Assembly (NCBI RefSeq): GCF_002162135.1
Contig: NZ_CP021382.1
Coordinates: 1,922,001-1,986,000 of the forward strand
Reading direction: 5' to 3'
Length of the DNA: 64,000 bases
Source of the DNA: Cellvibrio sp. PSBB006
GTDB lineage: Bacteria > Pseudomonadota > Gammaproteobacteria > Pseudomonadales > Cellvibrionaceae
Shown here: positions 1 to 8,728 of the stretch, piece by piece
How positions within the stretch are numbered: position 1 is the stretch's first letter
How the letters are laid out: every line of letters starts with the position of its first letter
Position numbers and translations under genes: made by a program
The notes under the pieces: generated by a model
The model's input: only the letters and a program-made list of their open reading frames with translations
What the model was told of the DNA's origin: nothing
The model's database searches: none

Positions 1-235
1 TCACCTGGCGTGCGAGCGGCAGCAATAACCCGGCAGCTTCGGTCGCGACCGGATATTTGCCTGTGCGATCAAACAAGCTCAGATTCAAATCCAGCTCCAG
101 ATTCTGGATCTGTGTACTCACCACACTTTGCACTTTACCGAGTTCGCGCGCGGCAGCAGAAAACGAACCCTTTTCACATGCGGTAATAAATGCGCGCAAT
201 TGTTCAACACTGATTTGATCCACTGTTTCTTTCAT
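1..235 (-). CDS. LysR-family transcriptional regulator, N-terminal part (runs off the window)
   Basis: Only the first 78 or so residues are present; the gene continues beyond base 1. Reading the minus strand from the ATG at 233-235 gives a typical LysR winged helix-turn-helix: VEQLRAFITACEKGSFSAAA, then an ELGKVQSVVSTQIQNLE recognition-helix region and an FDRTGK turn with an alanine-glycine helix. This is the DNA-binding domain of LysR-type regulators; the effector domain is missing here. The gene is divergent from the MFS transporter starting at 332, the usual arrangement for a LysR regulator and its target, so regulation of that exporter is a reasonable inference. Confidence 0.85.
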   Translation of the reverse strand, partial: MKETVDQISVEQLRAFITACEKGSFSAAARELGKVQSVVSTQIQNLELDLNLSLFDRTGKYPVATEAAGLLLPLARQV

Positions 236-331
236 CTATCGCGATCCCAGATAGTAACTCATTCTGCTTTGTTGAATGATCGACATAGTATCCACCCTCC
301 AACTTATGATTACTTTGCAGTGGAGAGGAAT

Positions 332-1570
332 ATGCTGTCGTCACGTCGAATGCTGCCGATTATACTGACAATATTTACCGGTTTTATTGGCTTCAGTTTA
401 CCTTTTCCCGTATTCAGTCATTTATTTCTTGCGGTCGATTCGACTTTTCTACCGCCAGGTATTCCCCTTGATGAGCGTAAAATCCTGCTGGGATTCGCGC
501 TTGCACTTTATCCATTTGGCCAAATACTCAGCGCTCCCGGATGGGGTCGTTATTCTGATCGCCGCGGGCGCAAGCCCGCCTTGACCGTATCGCTAATGGT
601 TGCCAGTGTCGGCATGGCGTTGGTTGCGTTCGGCGTATTCGCCAATCTTTTATGGGCCGTGTTGGTGGGAAGGCTTATCTCCGGCCTCGGCGAAGGCAAC
701 ATGGCGATTGCACAAGCGATGGCCAGCGACGAAGGCAGCGATCATGAAGCCGGTAATTTTGCCGCACTCTCCATTGCCATGAATGCGGGCTGGATCATCG
801 GTCCACTACTGGGCGGATTTTTGGGCGACCCGACCGCAACACCTGTCAGCAGCCCGGCCCTGCCTTTCATCCTTGCGGTTGCGATGTATCTGATCAATGT
901 TCTGGTAGTCATCATTTTTGTTGAGGAACGTCCAACATCACCAGCCCATGCCAGCAAACACAACACTATTAAACTGCCACAGCTTTTCCGCCAACCGAAT
1001 ATGCTGGCGGTGTTAACGCTGACGCTACTGGCATTTTGGAGCGTTTATACCCTGTTCTCTTATTTGCCTCCCTACCTCGTTCAAGTATTTGCATCGACAA
1101 CGGCTGATATTGGAATGTATTGCGCATTATTAAGTGTTCCCCTGATCATTGCCGGGCTACTGACAAGTGCGCTGAGTCGTTGGCTCGACACAAAAAAATT
1201 GACCGCACTTGCGCTCCTGCTGATGGCAAGCGGGTTGTTATTGCTGACCAACGCAGATTCCATCGCTGGATTGATTCTACCTGTGAGCATGGTGGCTTTT
1301 GGCATTGTGTTTATTGAGGTCACCAGCGCGCAGTTCGTGTCCCGATTGGCTACATCACAGGAAAAGGGCGAGTTGATGGGTATTTACCGCAGCGTCGTGG
1401 TGATTGCTGAAGTCATCGCTACCTTAGCCGCCGGGTATTTGGCGAGCTGGACTGTCACCCTGCCTTTTATCGTCGCGAGTATCACAGTGATTTTCGCCCT
1501 GTTTTTCCTGCTCCAATTACCGCGTGAGGAGCAAAACCTGGCAAGCGAAGCGGAAGAGTCCAGCGTGTGA
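332..1570 (+). CDS. MFS transporter (drug/metabolite exporter type)
   Basis: 412-residue inner-membrane protein of the major facilitator superfamily with about twelve hydrophobic segments. The loop after the second segment carries the family signature GRYSDRRGRKPAL (motif A). The reading frame is open upstream to 128, but that stretch overlaps the divergent LysR gene. I chose the ATG at 332 because GGAGAGGAAT lies just upstream and the protein then starts directly with the first membrane helix. It precedes the ectoine hydroxylase gene by 74 bp on the same strand, so they may be co-transcribed. Substrate unknown; a proton-coupled efflux carrier is the likeliest role. Confidence 0.85.
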   Translation: MLSSRRMLPIILTIFTGFIGFSLPFPVFSHLFLAVDSTFLPPGIPLDERKILLGFALALYPFGQILSAPGWGRYSDRRGRKPALTVSLMVASVGMALVAFGVFANLLWAVLVGRLISGLGEGNMAIAQAMASDEGSDHEAGNFAALSIAMNAGWIIGPLLGGFLGDPTATPVSSPALPFILAVAMYLINVLVVIIFVEERPTSPAHASKHNTIKLPQLFRQPNMLAVLTLTLLAFWSVYTLFSYLPPYLVQVFASTTADIGMYCALLSVPLIIAGLLTSALSRWLDTKKLTALALLLMASGLLLLTNADSIAGLILPVSMVAFGIVFIEVTSAQFVSRLATSQEKGELMGIYRSVVVIAEVIATLAAGYLASWTVTLPFIVASITVIFALFFLLQLPREEQNLASEAEESSV

Positions 1571-1644
1571 TTTTTGCATCATGGGCGCTATCAACTTACA
1601 ATCACGCCCCACAAATTCAAATCAAATAACAGGAGGAAAATTTT

Positions 1645-2541
1645 ATGTTTCTGCCCGATGACATGTACCCTTCGCGCACAGGTGCGGATGAACAAGTCAT
1701 TCCAAGAAAAGATCCCGCAATCTATAACAACCCATCCCTTTCTGAAAACCCACTCGCGCAGAGCTCGCTGGATTTCTATGCCGACAACGGCTTCCTGGTA
1801 TTGCCGGATTATCTGCCGGAACAGGTTTCCCCGCTGCTCGCGGAAATTGAAGCGTTGAAAAAAACCATGGCAGGTGAAGAGGCGCTGGTAACCGAACCAG
1901 GCAGCCGTGAAGTGCGCACCATCTTCAAACCTTTTCAATACAGCGATGTGATTCGCAATTTTTTTCGCGACCCGAAAATTCTTAATGTGGCCCGTCAGTT
2001 GTTAGGTTCCGATGTGTATATGATGCAGTCGCGCGTCAATATCAAACCAGCTTATACCGGGCGTTCTTTTGCGTGGCATTCAGATTTTGAAACCTGGCAC
2101 GTAGAGGACGGCATGCCGCGCATGCGTGCGGTGACTGCCTGGATTATGTTAACCGAGAATCATGAGCACAATGGCCCGCTTTATGTTATTCCCGGCTCGC
2201 ATAAATTGTATGTGTCATGCGCCGGTCAAACCGAAGCGGAAAATTATAAAACGTCATTGAAAACGCAGAAGCTCGGTGTGCCGCAACCCGACACCATGAA
2301 TGAGATTCTCGCAACGCGCGACATCAAAGCCATTACAGGTAAACCGGGCACAGTGGTATTTCATGAGTGCAATATTCTGCACGGTTCGCCGGATAACATT
2401 TCCAATGATCCGCGCACGATTTTGATGTGTGTGTACAACAGTGTGCTGAATAAACCGGTGGCACCCTTCGGCGGGCTTGAACCTCGGCCGGATTTTTTAA
2501 GCAACCGGGATCAACGGACGATCACGCCCCTGATGGTGTAG
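1645..2541 (+). CDS. ectD: Ectoine hydroxylase (phytanoyl-CoA dioxygenase family)
   Basis: 298 residues, the usual length of EctD/ThpD. This Fe(II)/2-oxoglutarate-dependent dioxygenase converts ectoine into 5-hydroxyectoine, a cytoplasmic compatible solute. The EctD signature is present as FAWHSDFETWHVEDGMP; the iron ligands by family knowledge are His145, Asp147 and His246 (HGSPDN). A strong AGGAGG ribosome-binding site precedes the ATG. No ectA, ectB or ectC gene lies in this window, so the enzyme may act on imported ectoine or on ectoine made from a distant locus. An MFS gene lies upstream and a LysR gene converges 7 bp downstream. A different phytanoyl-CoA-like substrate is possible but the signature argues for ectoine. 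Confidence 0.88.
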   Translation: MFLPDDMYPSRTGADEQVIPRKDPAIYNNPSLSENPLAQSSLDFYADNGFLVLPDYLPEQVSPLLAEIEALKKTMAGEEALVTEPGSREVRTIFKPFQYSDVIRNFFRDPKILNVARQLLGSDVYMMQSRVNIKPAYTGRSFAWHSDFETWHVEDGMPRMRAVTAWIMLTENHEHNGPLYVIPGSHKLYVSCAGQTEAENYKTSLKTQKLGVPQPDTMNEILATRDIKAITGKPGTVVFHECNILHGSPDNISNDPRTILMCVYNSVLNKPVAPFGGLEPRPDFLSNRDQRTITPLMV

Positions 2542-2548
2542 TCCGGCG

Positions 2549-3490
2549 TTACTCGCCCACACTTTTCACCTGCCATTCCTGCGGTAGCGCGTTCATCAGA
2601 AATTCGGTGAACGCGCGCACCTTGGGTGTCAGCTCGTGGCGATCGCGCAACACGATGAACAGCTCAAGGGGCTCTGGAATCGCGCGAGCTATACCGGCGG
2701 CGTGGCAGGATTCAAATAACACTTCCAACTCGCCACGTTCAATGTAACGGCGCGCAATAAAATCTCCCAGGCGGGCGATGCCGGCGCCGTTTGCCGCCAA
2801 CCGCGCAAGCACATCAATGTCATCACTGACGGTCGCCACGCGTATCTTCGCATCAAAGGCAATACCATTGCGCGCAAAGCGCCAGTGGTAAATTTTTCCG
2901 GTGGTGGGCATCCGAAACATAAGACCCGCGTGTTCAGCCAAATCATCGGGATTTTTGGGTCGCCCCATCCGCGCCAGGTACGCTGGTGACGCGCAATACA
3001 GAAAAGGAATGTTGGCAATACGGCGCGCGACCATCCCGTCCTCCAATTGTTGCTTGAAACGGATGCTGACATCGACGGCGTCGCGAACATGGTCGACGTT
3101 GCGATCCGTGGTGAGAATCTCTACCGATACTCGCGGGTATTTGGCGTTGAATTCAGGTAACAGGGCTGCCAGCACATGGCGACCAAAGGCCGCTGTCGAG
3201 GCGATCCGCAGACGGCCCTGGGGTTCACCGGACAACTCACTCACGGCGCTGTTCGCCAGCTCCAGTTCATGGATGATATGGCGCACCTTGCTGTAGTACA
3301 GCTCGCCAGCTTCCGTTAAACGCAAGCTCCGTGTGGTGCGAGTGAGCAAGCGCGCGCCCAGTTGATTTTCCAGCCGGATAATGTTTTGACTCGCCGCTGC
3401 CGCGCTGATACCCAGCAGCCGCGCGCCAGCGGCAATACTGCCCGCGTCCACTGTCTTGACGAAGCTGTCAATTCCACGCAAGTTTTCCAT
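2549..3490 (-). CDS. LysR-family transcriptional regulator
   Basis: 313-residue LysR-type regulator. The N-terminal winged helix-turn-helix (MENLRGIDSFVKTVDAGSI, with SAAAASQNIIRLE as recognition region and LLTRTTRSLRLTEAG after it) is followed by a LysR substrate-binding domain from about residue 90. The frame extends 20 codons further upstream, but the ATG at 3488-3490 gives the canonical start of the family. It is divergent from the small DUF2798 gene at 3617, with 126 bp between them, and converges on ectD. Control of the DUF2798-MFS group is the simplest inference. The members most like it in sequence style repress or activate small membrane-protein and dehydrogenase genes; effector unknown. 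Confidence 0.9.
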   Translation of the reverse strand: MENLRGIDSFVKTVDAGSIAAGARLLGISAAAASQNIIRLENQLGARLLTRTTRSLRLTEAGELYYSKVRHIIHELELANSAVSELSGEPQGRLRIASTAAFGRHVLAALLPEFNAKYPRVSVEILTTDRNVDHVRDAVDVSIRFKQQLEDGMVARRIANIPFLYCASPAYLARMGRPKNPDDLAEHAGLMFRMPTTGKIYHWRFARNGIAFDAKIRVATVSDDIDVLARLAANGAGIARLGDFIARRYIERGELEVLFESCHAAGIARAIPEPLELFIVLRDRHELTPKVRAFTEFLMNALPQEWQVKSVGE

Positions 3491-3616
3491 AGCAATTCCA
3501 ATGAATAGATAAATGATTCGTAAGTTTAGCTTAATACTGCTTGCAGCCAAACGGCTCTACCGGCTGCGCCGTGCACGGGGTAGATTAGGCCGCACATCTG
3601 CTCAAAGGAGTTATTC

Positions 3617-3874
3617 ATGACCCAGCAATCCTTAACCGCCAGCCGCAAGCTCCATCCGCGTTTTACGCCCGTCGTGTTCGCGTTCTATATGTCCGGCATC
3701 ATGGCTTTTCTGATCTGTATGGTGGTGACCGCTGCAAACCGGGGCTTCAGCGACCAGTATTTCTTGCAGGTGCTCAACGCCTATAAGCTTGCCATGCCGG
3801 TTGCCTTTGTGTGCGTGATGATTGTGCGTCCGCTGGTGGTGAAGCTGGTGAGCTGGACGGTACAGCAGGGATAA
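3617..3874 (+). CDS. DUF2798 family small membrane protein
   Basis: 85 residues with two predicted membrane helices (FTPVVFAFYMSGIMAFLICM and a second around AMPVAFVCVMIVRPLV). The RP-V-K motif after helix two and the overall length match the DUF2798 family, whose function is unknown. A clear AAGGAG ribosome-binding site lies just before the ATG. It is the first gene divergent from the LysR regulator at 2549-3490 and is followed after 97 bp by an MFS gene on the same strand. Confidence 0.75.
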   Translation: MTQQSLTASRKLHPRFTPVVFAFYMSGIMAFLICMVVTAANRGFSDQYFLQVLNAYKLAMPVAFVCVMIVRPLVVKLVSWTVQQG

Positions 3875-3971
3875 CGATCCGGCGCAGGTTAATTCCGTGT
3901 ATAAGCGGGTTGACCTTCTGGCGTAGCCACAGGTACCTTTCGCGATCATTCATCCGCTCAAGCAGGTTCCC

Positions 3972-5204
3972 GTGCAGCGTTATTGGCAGTTTGTTGCTTC
4001 ATCCTGGCCCTTGCTGGCCTTTGGTTTCGTCAGCATTTTCTGGGGCAATCTGGGGCAGTCATTCTTTATCAGCTGGTACGGCGCAAGTATCCAGGATTCC
4101 CTGTCCCTTTCCGCCGGTGCCTATGGCACTGTCTATTCGTCGGCAACCTTGCTCAGCAGCCTGGTGATCATGGCCTTTGGTGGCATGATTGATCGCTGGC
4201 CCCTGCGCCGCTTCGCCACCCTCGCCGCCATAGGTTTGACTGCCGCCTGTGTGGCCTTGAGTGCGGCGAATACACTGCCCATGCTGTTCCTGGGGTTTTT
4301 CCTGGTGCGCCTGTGCGGGCAAGGGCTCTTCCCGCACACAGCGCAGACCACCATGGCGCGCTATTTTGACAATCATCGTGGTAAGGCGTTGAGCATCTCT
4401 GCCAGCGGCGTACCGATCGGCGAGATCGTGTTGCCGTTGCTGGCCGTCGCACTGATCAGTGCCATCGGCTGGCGCGAGAGCTGGTGGGTGATGGCACTTA
4501 CCATTCCACTCATTTATTTACCCACGATGTATTGGCTGCTGCGCCGTGCGCCGATCAACGAGTGCGAGGCCCCACTAAGCTCCGCCAATCCCCATCATCA
4601 CACCAGCCGTGGACGGCGGGAAATGTTGCGCGACTACCGCTTCTGGTTGGCCTTGCCAACGGTGGTATCTGGCCCTTTTATCCTCACCGGCGTCTTTATT
4701 CATCAAGGTTTCATCATTGCGCAGAAACAATGGGACCCGCTGTGGCTGGCCAGCTGTTTTGTGGTGTATGGGATTGTGCACTGGGTCAGCTCCATGGCCG
4801 CTGGCGTGTTGGTAGACCGGTTTACCGCGCGCCGCCTGCTGCCGATCATTGTGCTGCCTCTCGCGGGCGCCATGTTCAGCCTGGCATGGTTGAACGGCTC
4901 CTGGGTTGCACTCTTGTTTATGACCTTGCTCGGCATCAACATCGGCATCAGCAGCCCCATCACTGGTGCACTCTGGGCTGAGGTTTATGGCACCGGCAAA
5001 CTGGGTTCCATCCGCTCACTGATGACATCCCTGGGCATGATCGCTACCTCAGCCTCACCGATCCTGTTCGGCCTGTTGATCGATAAAGGTATCCATGCAC
5101 AAGCCTTGTTCGGCACCGCCGGCTTCGGCATTGTGTTGGCCGGCATACTGGTGTGGTTTTCCTACCCGCGTTTAAGCGATGAGAGATTGCATGAACAACG
5201 TTAA
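3972..5204 (+). CDS. MFS transporter
   Basis: 410-residue major facilitator with twelve hydrophobic segments; the first loop contains GGMIDRWPLRR, a degenerate motif A. The start codon is GTG at 3972, since no ATG occurs before the first helix and only a weak GGTT-type ribosome site precedes it. The 3' end overlaps the next gene by 14 bp, implying translational coupling with the DUF1461 gene. Substrate unknown; the fold resembles the oxalate/formate-antiporter-like and monocarboxylate-like MFS groups rather than sugar porters. Confidence 0.8.
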   Translation: MQRYWQFVASSWPLLAFGFVSIFWGNLGQSFFISWYGASIQDSLSLSAGAYGTVYSSATLLSSLVIMAFGGMIDRWPLRRFATLAAIGLTAACVALSAANTLPMLFLGFFLVRLCGQGLFPHTAQTTMARYFDNHRGKALSISASGVPIGEIVLPLLAVALISAIGWRESWWVMALTIPLIYLPTMYWLLRRAPINECEAPLSSANPHHHTSRGRREMLRDYRFWLALPTVVSGPFILTGVFIHQGFIIAQKQWDPLWLASCFVVYGIVHWVSSMAAGVLVDRFTARRLLPIIVLPLAGAMFSLAWLNGSWVALLFMTLLGINIGISSPITGALWAEVYGTGKLGSIRSLMTSLGMIATSASPILFGLLIDKGIHAQALFGTAGFGIVLAGILVWFSYPRLSDERLHEQR

Positions 5205-5967
5205 ACATTTTTTTCTCTGGCCTCTGCTGTTGCTCGGCCATTTGTTGGCAGTCAGTCTGCTGGCCTGGCATCTGCTGGCGCAGGTCAATTTTGTTTATCC
5301 GGTAGGTTATGACCTGTTAGATGTTGAACAACATATCCGCCACTTCGGGCCGCTGAATCGCTATAAAAAAGATTTTGAGCAAACCACACCAGCTGAGCAC
5401 CTGGATCTGTTTGCGCAGATTACCCAGGCCGTGCAAAACCACGGCGAAGGACTGGCCGACATTACTTACCGCCTGCCCAATGGCACCGCCACACCGCTGA
5501 TGCGCGAAGCCGAAGTCATTCACTTGCAAGATGTGGCAAACCTGGTCGACGTGTTTTATTGGGCCGGCTTGATCGGCGGGTTAGTGTGGCTCTGCCTGCT
5601 CGCTTATGCATACCAACAACGGATTCCCTTTCCGGCACTCAAGAAAATCCTGCTGGGCTTTCTCTCGGGACTGGTGTTAATCACGCTGACCATTCTGCTT
5701 ATCGGCCCTAAAGCCGTATTTTATTGGCTGCATGAACAAATCTTTCCCGATGAACATGAATGGTTTTTCTTTTATCAGGATTCGTTGATGACTACGCTGA
5801 TGAAAGCGCCGGACTTGTTTGGCTTTATTGCAGTGATTTTGGTGGTGGTGATTATTCTGTTGTGGGGTTTGTCGGTGTGGGGAATGACGAGATTACTGAA
5901 GCCTGCGGCAACGGGCGAATCGTCCATCGTGACTCGCCCACCGCATAAAAAAGCAAAGAAGAAATGA
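5191..5967 (+). CDS. DUF1461 / TIGR01906-type integral membrane protein, Lit-like
   Basis: 258-residue membrane protein with four main hydrophobic segments: one at the N terminus, one after residue 120, and two in the C-terminal half. It has an extracytoplasmic domain between the first two and a lysine-rich tail (HKKAKKK). Two histidine motifs stand out: EVIHLQDV (His111) and DEHEWFFFYQDSL (His189). Both match the conserved histidines of DUF1461, the family that includes the Firmicutes lipoprotein intramolecular transacylase Lit. That the protein is a Lit-type acyltransferase here is inference only. The ATG at 5191 lies inside the end of the upstream MFS gene, so the pair is probably translated together. 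Confidence 0.72.
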   Translation: MNNVKHFFLWPLLLLGHLLAVSLLAWHLLAQVNFVYPVGYDLLDVEQHIRHFGPLNRYKKDFEQTTPAEHLDLFAQITQAVQNHGEGLADITYRLPNGTATPLMREAEVIHLQDVANLVDVFYWAGLIGGLVWLCLLAYAYQQRIPFPALKKILLGFLSGLVLITLTILLIGPKAVFYWLHEQIFPDEHEWFFFYQDSLMTTLMKAPDLFGFIAVILVVVIILLWGLSVWGMTRLLKPAATGESSIVTRPPHKKAKKK

Positions 5968-5989
5968 TTACTGCGCAGAAACCTTGAAA

Positions 5990-6781
5990 TCAAGCGCGGG
6001 ATTTTTTTACCACATCATAAGCCTTCTGAATTTCCTGGGAACGCTCTGTGGCAGCTTTAATCATATCTTCCGGCATACCCTGTCCGATTAACTTATCCGG
6101 GTGATACTGGCTCATCAATTTACGGTAGGCTTTTTTTACTTCCGCATCGCCGGCACTGGGGCTAACGCCAAGCGCTTCATAGGCCAGCGCGACTTCATCC
6201 GCGCGCGGTGCTTGTCGCGCGCCGGAAAACTGATCATTGCCACCAAAGGTATTCTGCGCGCGAATCATGCGCAGCAGCTGTTCAAAGATAAACGAGGAGA
6301 AGCCGAGCTTCTCGGCAACCTGGCGCAGTATCTGTTCTTCTTTCTCGTGCAGCTCACCGTCGGCCATGGCCAGGTTAATCAGGTATACCAGCAGCATCTG
6401 GATCAGGTTAGGGCTGCGGCTGCTGTGGAATTTAAAATCGCGCAGTACATTGTCCATATTAAAGATCGGTTCGGCACCGACTTTGAATAACCGAATAGCT
6501 TCGCGTTTGTGGTCCGCGCTTAGGCCCATTTTTTCCATCAGGGATTCAGTCAGTTTTATCTCTGTCTCCGTGATATGCCCGTCCGCTTTGGCGATGTGCC
6601 CCAACAGCATAAACAGCGTGTTAAAGAAGCTGGTTTGGATGGCCTGCAACTCTTCCGGCGAGACATTCAGCGTGCGTTTCAATGCACGATCAAACATGTG
6701 GCCGATCACCACGCCGATAATGGCCAACAGGGGTCCGCCTGCGGCAAAACCCAGAAGGCCGCCGATAATTTTTCCGATCAT
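5990..6781 (-). CDS. djlA: Co-chaperone DjlA
   Basis: 263 residues, normal for DjlA, a membrane-anchored J-domain protein that stimulates DnaK ATPase activity. An N-terminal glycine-rich membrane anchor (IIGGLLGFAAGGPLLAIIGV) is followed by a TerB-like acidic helical domain (AKADGHITETEI and MADGELHEKEE repeats). A C-terminal J domain carries the invariant HPD motif in SQYHPDKL. It is convergent with the DUF1461 gene, 22 bp apart, and upstream lies selO on the same strand. Confidence 0.95.
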   Translation of the reverse strand: MIGKIIGGLLGFAAGGPLLAIIGVVIGHMFDRALKRTLNVSPEELQAIQTSFFNTLFMLLGHIAKADGHITETEIKLTESLMEKMGLSADHKREAIRLFKVGAEPIFNMDNVLRDFKFHSSRSPNLIQMLLVYLINLAMADGELHEKEEQILRQVAEKLGFSSFIFEQLLRMIRAQNTFGGNDQFSGARQAPRADEVALAYEALGVSPSAGDAEVKKAYRKLMSQYHPDKLIGQGMPEDMIKAATERSQEIQKAYDVVKKSRA

Positions 6782-6833
6782 AGTTAAACCTTGGTGTTAT
6801 TCATATAATAAAAAATGCGTTTTCCAATATGTG

Positions 6834-8471
6834 TCAGGAGCTACAGGACAACATCGAACAACCCGCCTTATGACGCGCCCATTCCGGACGCCTGGCAAAA
6901 TAATGCTGGTTGTGCGGCTGCTCATCGTAAGGTTTACGCAGCAATGCCAATAAATTTTCCACTTCCGCAAAGTCGCCCTCACTGGCTTTATCTATCGCTT
7001 GCTGCGCCAGATAATTGCGCAGCACGTATTTGGGGTTAGTGGCATTCATACGGATGCGACGCTGTTCGGTTGTGGTGCCGTGCAGAATATAATCCTGTAA
7101 TAAACGCTGGCGATATTGCTGCAACCAATCGAGCAAGGACTGTAATTTTTCCGGTGCCGGCTTCTGATAAAAAGCTTCATTTAGCGGCGCTAGTACACTG
7201 TCCGTTGATCCTTCAAAAGTATCCCGTTCAAGTTGCAGATCGATATCGGCCAGGCGGCGATAAAAGATTGTCATATCCGTTTCCGTCAATTGCAACACGC
7301 GCTGTAATTCATCAACCAGTGTATTGTCCTGCTCGGTAAATTCGCTCAAGCCTAACTTATTAGCCATATCGTTTTGCCAGGCATTCTGGTATTGATTGCG
7401 ATAAATATCCAGGGCCGCCTGCAAAGGCTCAACATCATTGATCAAGGGATAGATCGCGTTGGCCAATTGCGCCAGATTCCATAAGGCCACCTTCGGCTGG
7501 TTGCCAAACCGATAACGCCCCCTTTGCGCATCGGTTGTGTTGGGAGTCCAGTCAGGATCAAAGCCTTCCAGCCAACCATAAGGACCGTAATCAATGGTCA
7601 AACCGAGAATCGACATGTTGTCGGTGTTCATCACGCCGTGTACAAAGCCCACCCGCATCCAATGCGCAATCATCTGCGCCGTCGTGCGGCATACTTCTTC
7701 AAACCAGGCGATATAAGTTTTTGGCCCCGGCTCACCAAGGTGGGGGAAATCAGCGCGCAGAGTAAAGCCCACCAACTGTTGTAAGACATCAAGCTCATTG
7801 CGCGCTGAAAAAATTTCAAAATTGCCGAAGCGGGTAAAACTCGGCGCAACCCGACACACCACCGCACCCGGTTCCCATTGTGGATTACCGCTGTAAAACA
7901 TATCGCGCTGTACTTGTTCACCGGTCAAAATCAAACTTAACGCGCGGGTAGTGGGAACTCCCAGATGAAACATGGCTTCGCTACATAAAAATTCCCGCAG
8001 CGACGAACGCAGCACCGCCAGACCGTCCGCTGTACGTGAATAAGGTGTCGGCCCCGCGCCTTTGAGTTGCAAGGTCCAATGCTCCCCGCGCTGATTGAGC
8101 ACCTCACCCAGGTTAATCGCGCGACCGTCACCCAGTTGCCCGGCCCAGTGGCCGAATTGATGGCCGCCGTAGCAACAGGCATGAGGCTCCATACCAGGTA
8201 ACAAGCGATTACCGGCAAATATCTGTGTGAAATTTTCTGTGCGACATTCTTCTGGCGGCAGGTCTAGCAATGCCGCTACTTCCTGCGCATAAGCCACCAA
8301 TTGTGGTTGTCGCACATGTTGAGGATTTACGCGGGAATAACAGGCTCCCAACACCTGTCGGCGGGAGTTTTCACTGACCGGGTCCGCAGGCAACTCGCGC
8401 ACCAGGCGGTTATCAAAACGCAGCTGTTCCAGCGTCAACGGAGCTGAGGAGGACGGCGGATGTGGCGACAT
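6834..8471 (-). CDS. selO: Protein adenylyltransferase SelO (YdiU family)
   Basis: 545-residue pseudokinase-fold enzyme that transfers AMP from ATP to serine, threonine and tyrosine residues of target proteins, linked to redox homeostasis. Family landmarks are GGHQFGHWAGQLGDGRA, ADGLAVLRSSLREFLCSEA, and the metal-site region NTDNMSILGLTIDYGPYGW. The protein ends in CSS, where eukaryotic SelO proteins have selenocysteine-Ser-Ser; here the residue is encoded as ordinary cysteine. The frame is open further upstream, but the ATG at 8469-8471 begins the conserved protein. The C terminus lies 52 bp upstream of djlA on the same strand. Confidence 0.96.
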   Translation of the reverse strand: MSPHPPSSSAPLTLEQLRFDNRLVRELPADPVSENSRRQVLGACYSRVNPQHVRQPQLVAYAQEVAALLDLPPEECRTENFTQIFAGNRLLPGMEPHACCYGGHQFGHWAGQLGDGRAINLGEVLNQRGEHWTLQLKGAGPTPYSRTADGLAVLRSSLREFLCSEAMFHLGVPTTRALSLILTGEQVQRDMFYSGNPQWEPGAVVCRVAPSFTRFGNFEIFSARNELDVLQQLVGFTLRADFPHLGEPGPKTYIAWFEEVCRTTAQMIAHWMRVGFVHGVMNTDNMSILGLTIDYGPYGWLEGFDPDWTPNTTDAQRGRYRFGNQPKVALWNLAQLANAIYPLINDVEPLQAALDIYRNQYQNAWQNDMANKLGLSEFTEQDNTLVDELQRVLQLTETDMTIFYRRLADIDLQLERDTFEGSTDSVLAPLNEAFYQKPAPEKLQSLLDWLQQYRQRLLQDYILHGTTTEQRRIRMNATNPKYVLRNYLAQQAIDKASEGDFAEVENLLALLRKPYDEQPHNQHYFARRPEWARHKAGCSMLSCSS

Positions 8472-8728
8472 AAGCGAGCTTCTGTAAAGAAATGAAAATG
8501 AGTACGCAACACCTGGCGCATCTTTCCGGCAAGCCACAGATGTCGCAGCAATCACATAGGGTAAAACCCAATGTGGGGCTCAATCCGCATGATGCAAGCA
8601 AGCGACGCAAATAAAATCTTGCTGCTGTTCGTTTGGACGCGACTATTTTACAATCAGTTTCACGTTTACAATCAGGCTCACGTTCAATCCCGCCCGGCTC
8701 ATGGCTGCTTTCAGGATTCACGACTTAT

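Noticed and set aside
128..331. Longer N terminus for the first MFS gene
   Set aside because: It overlaps the divergent LysR gene and lacks hydrophobic or conserved sequence; the ATG at 332 has a good ribosome site.
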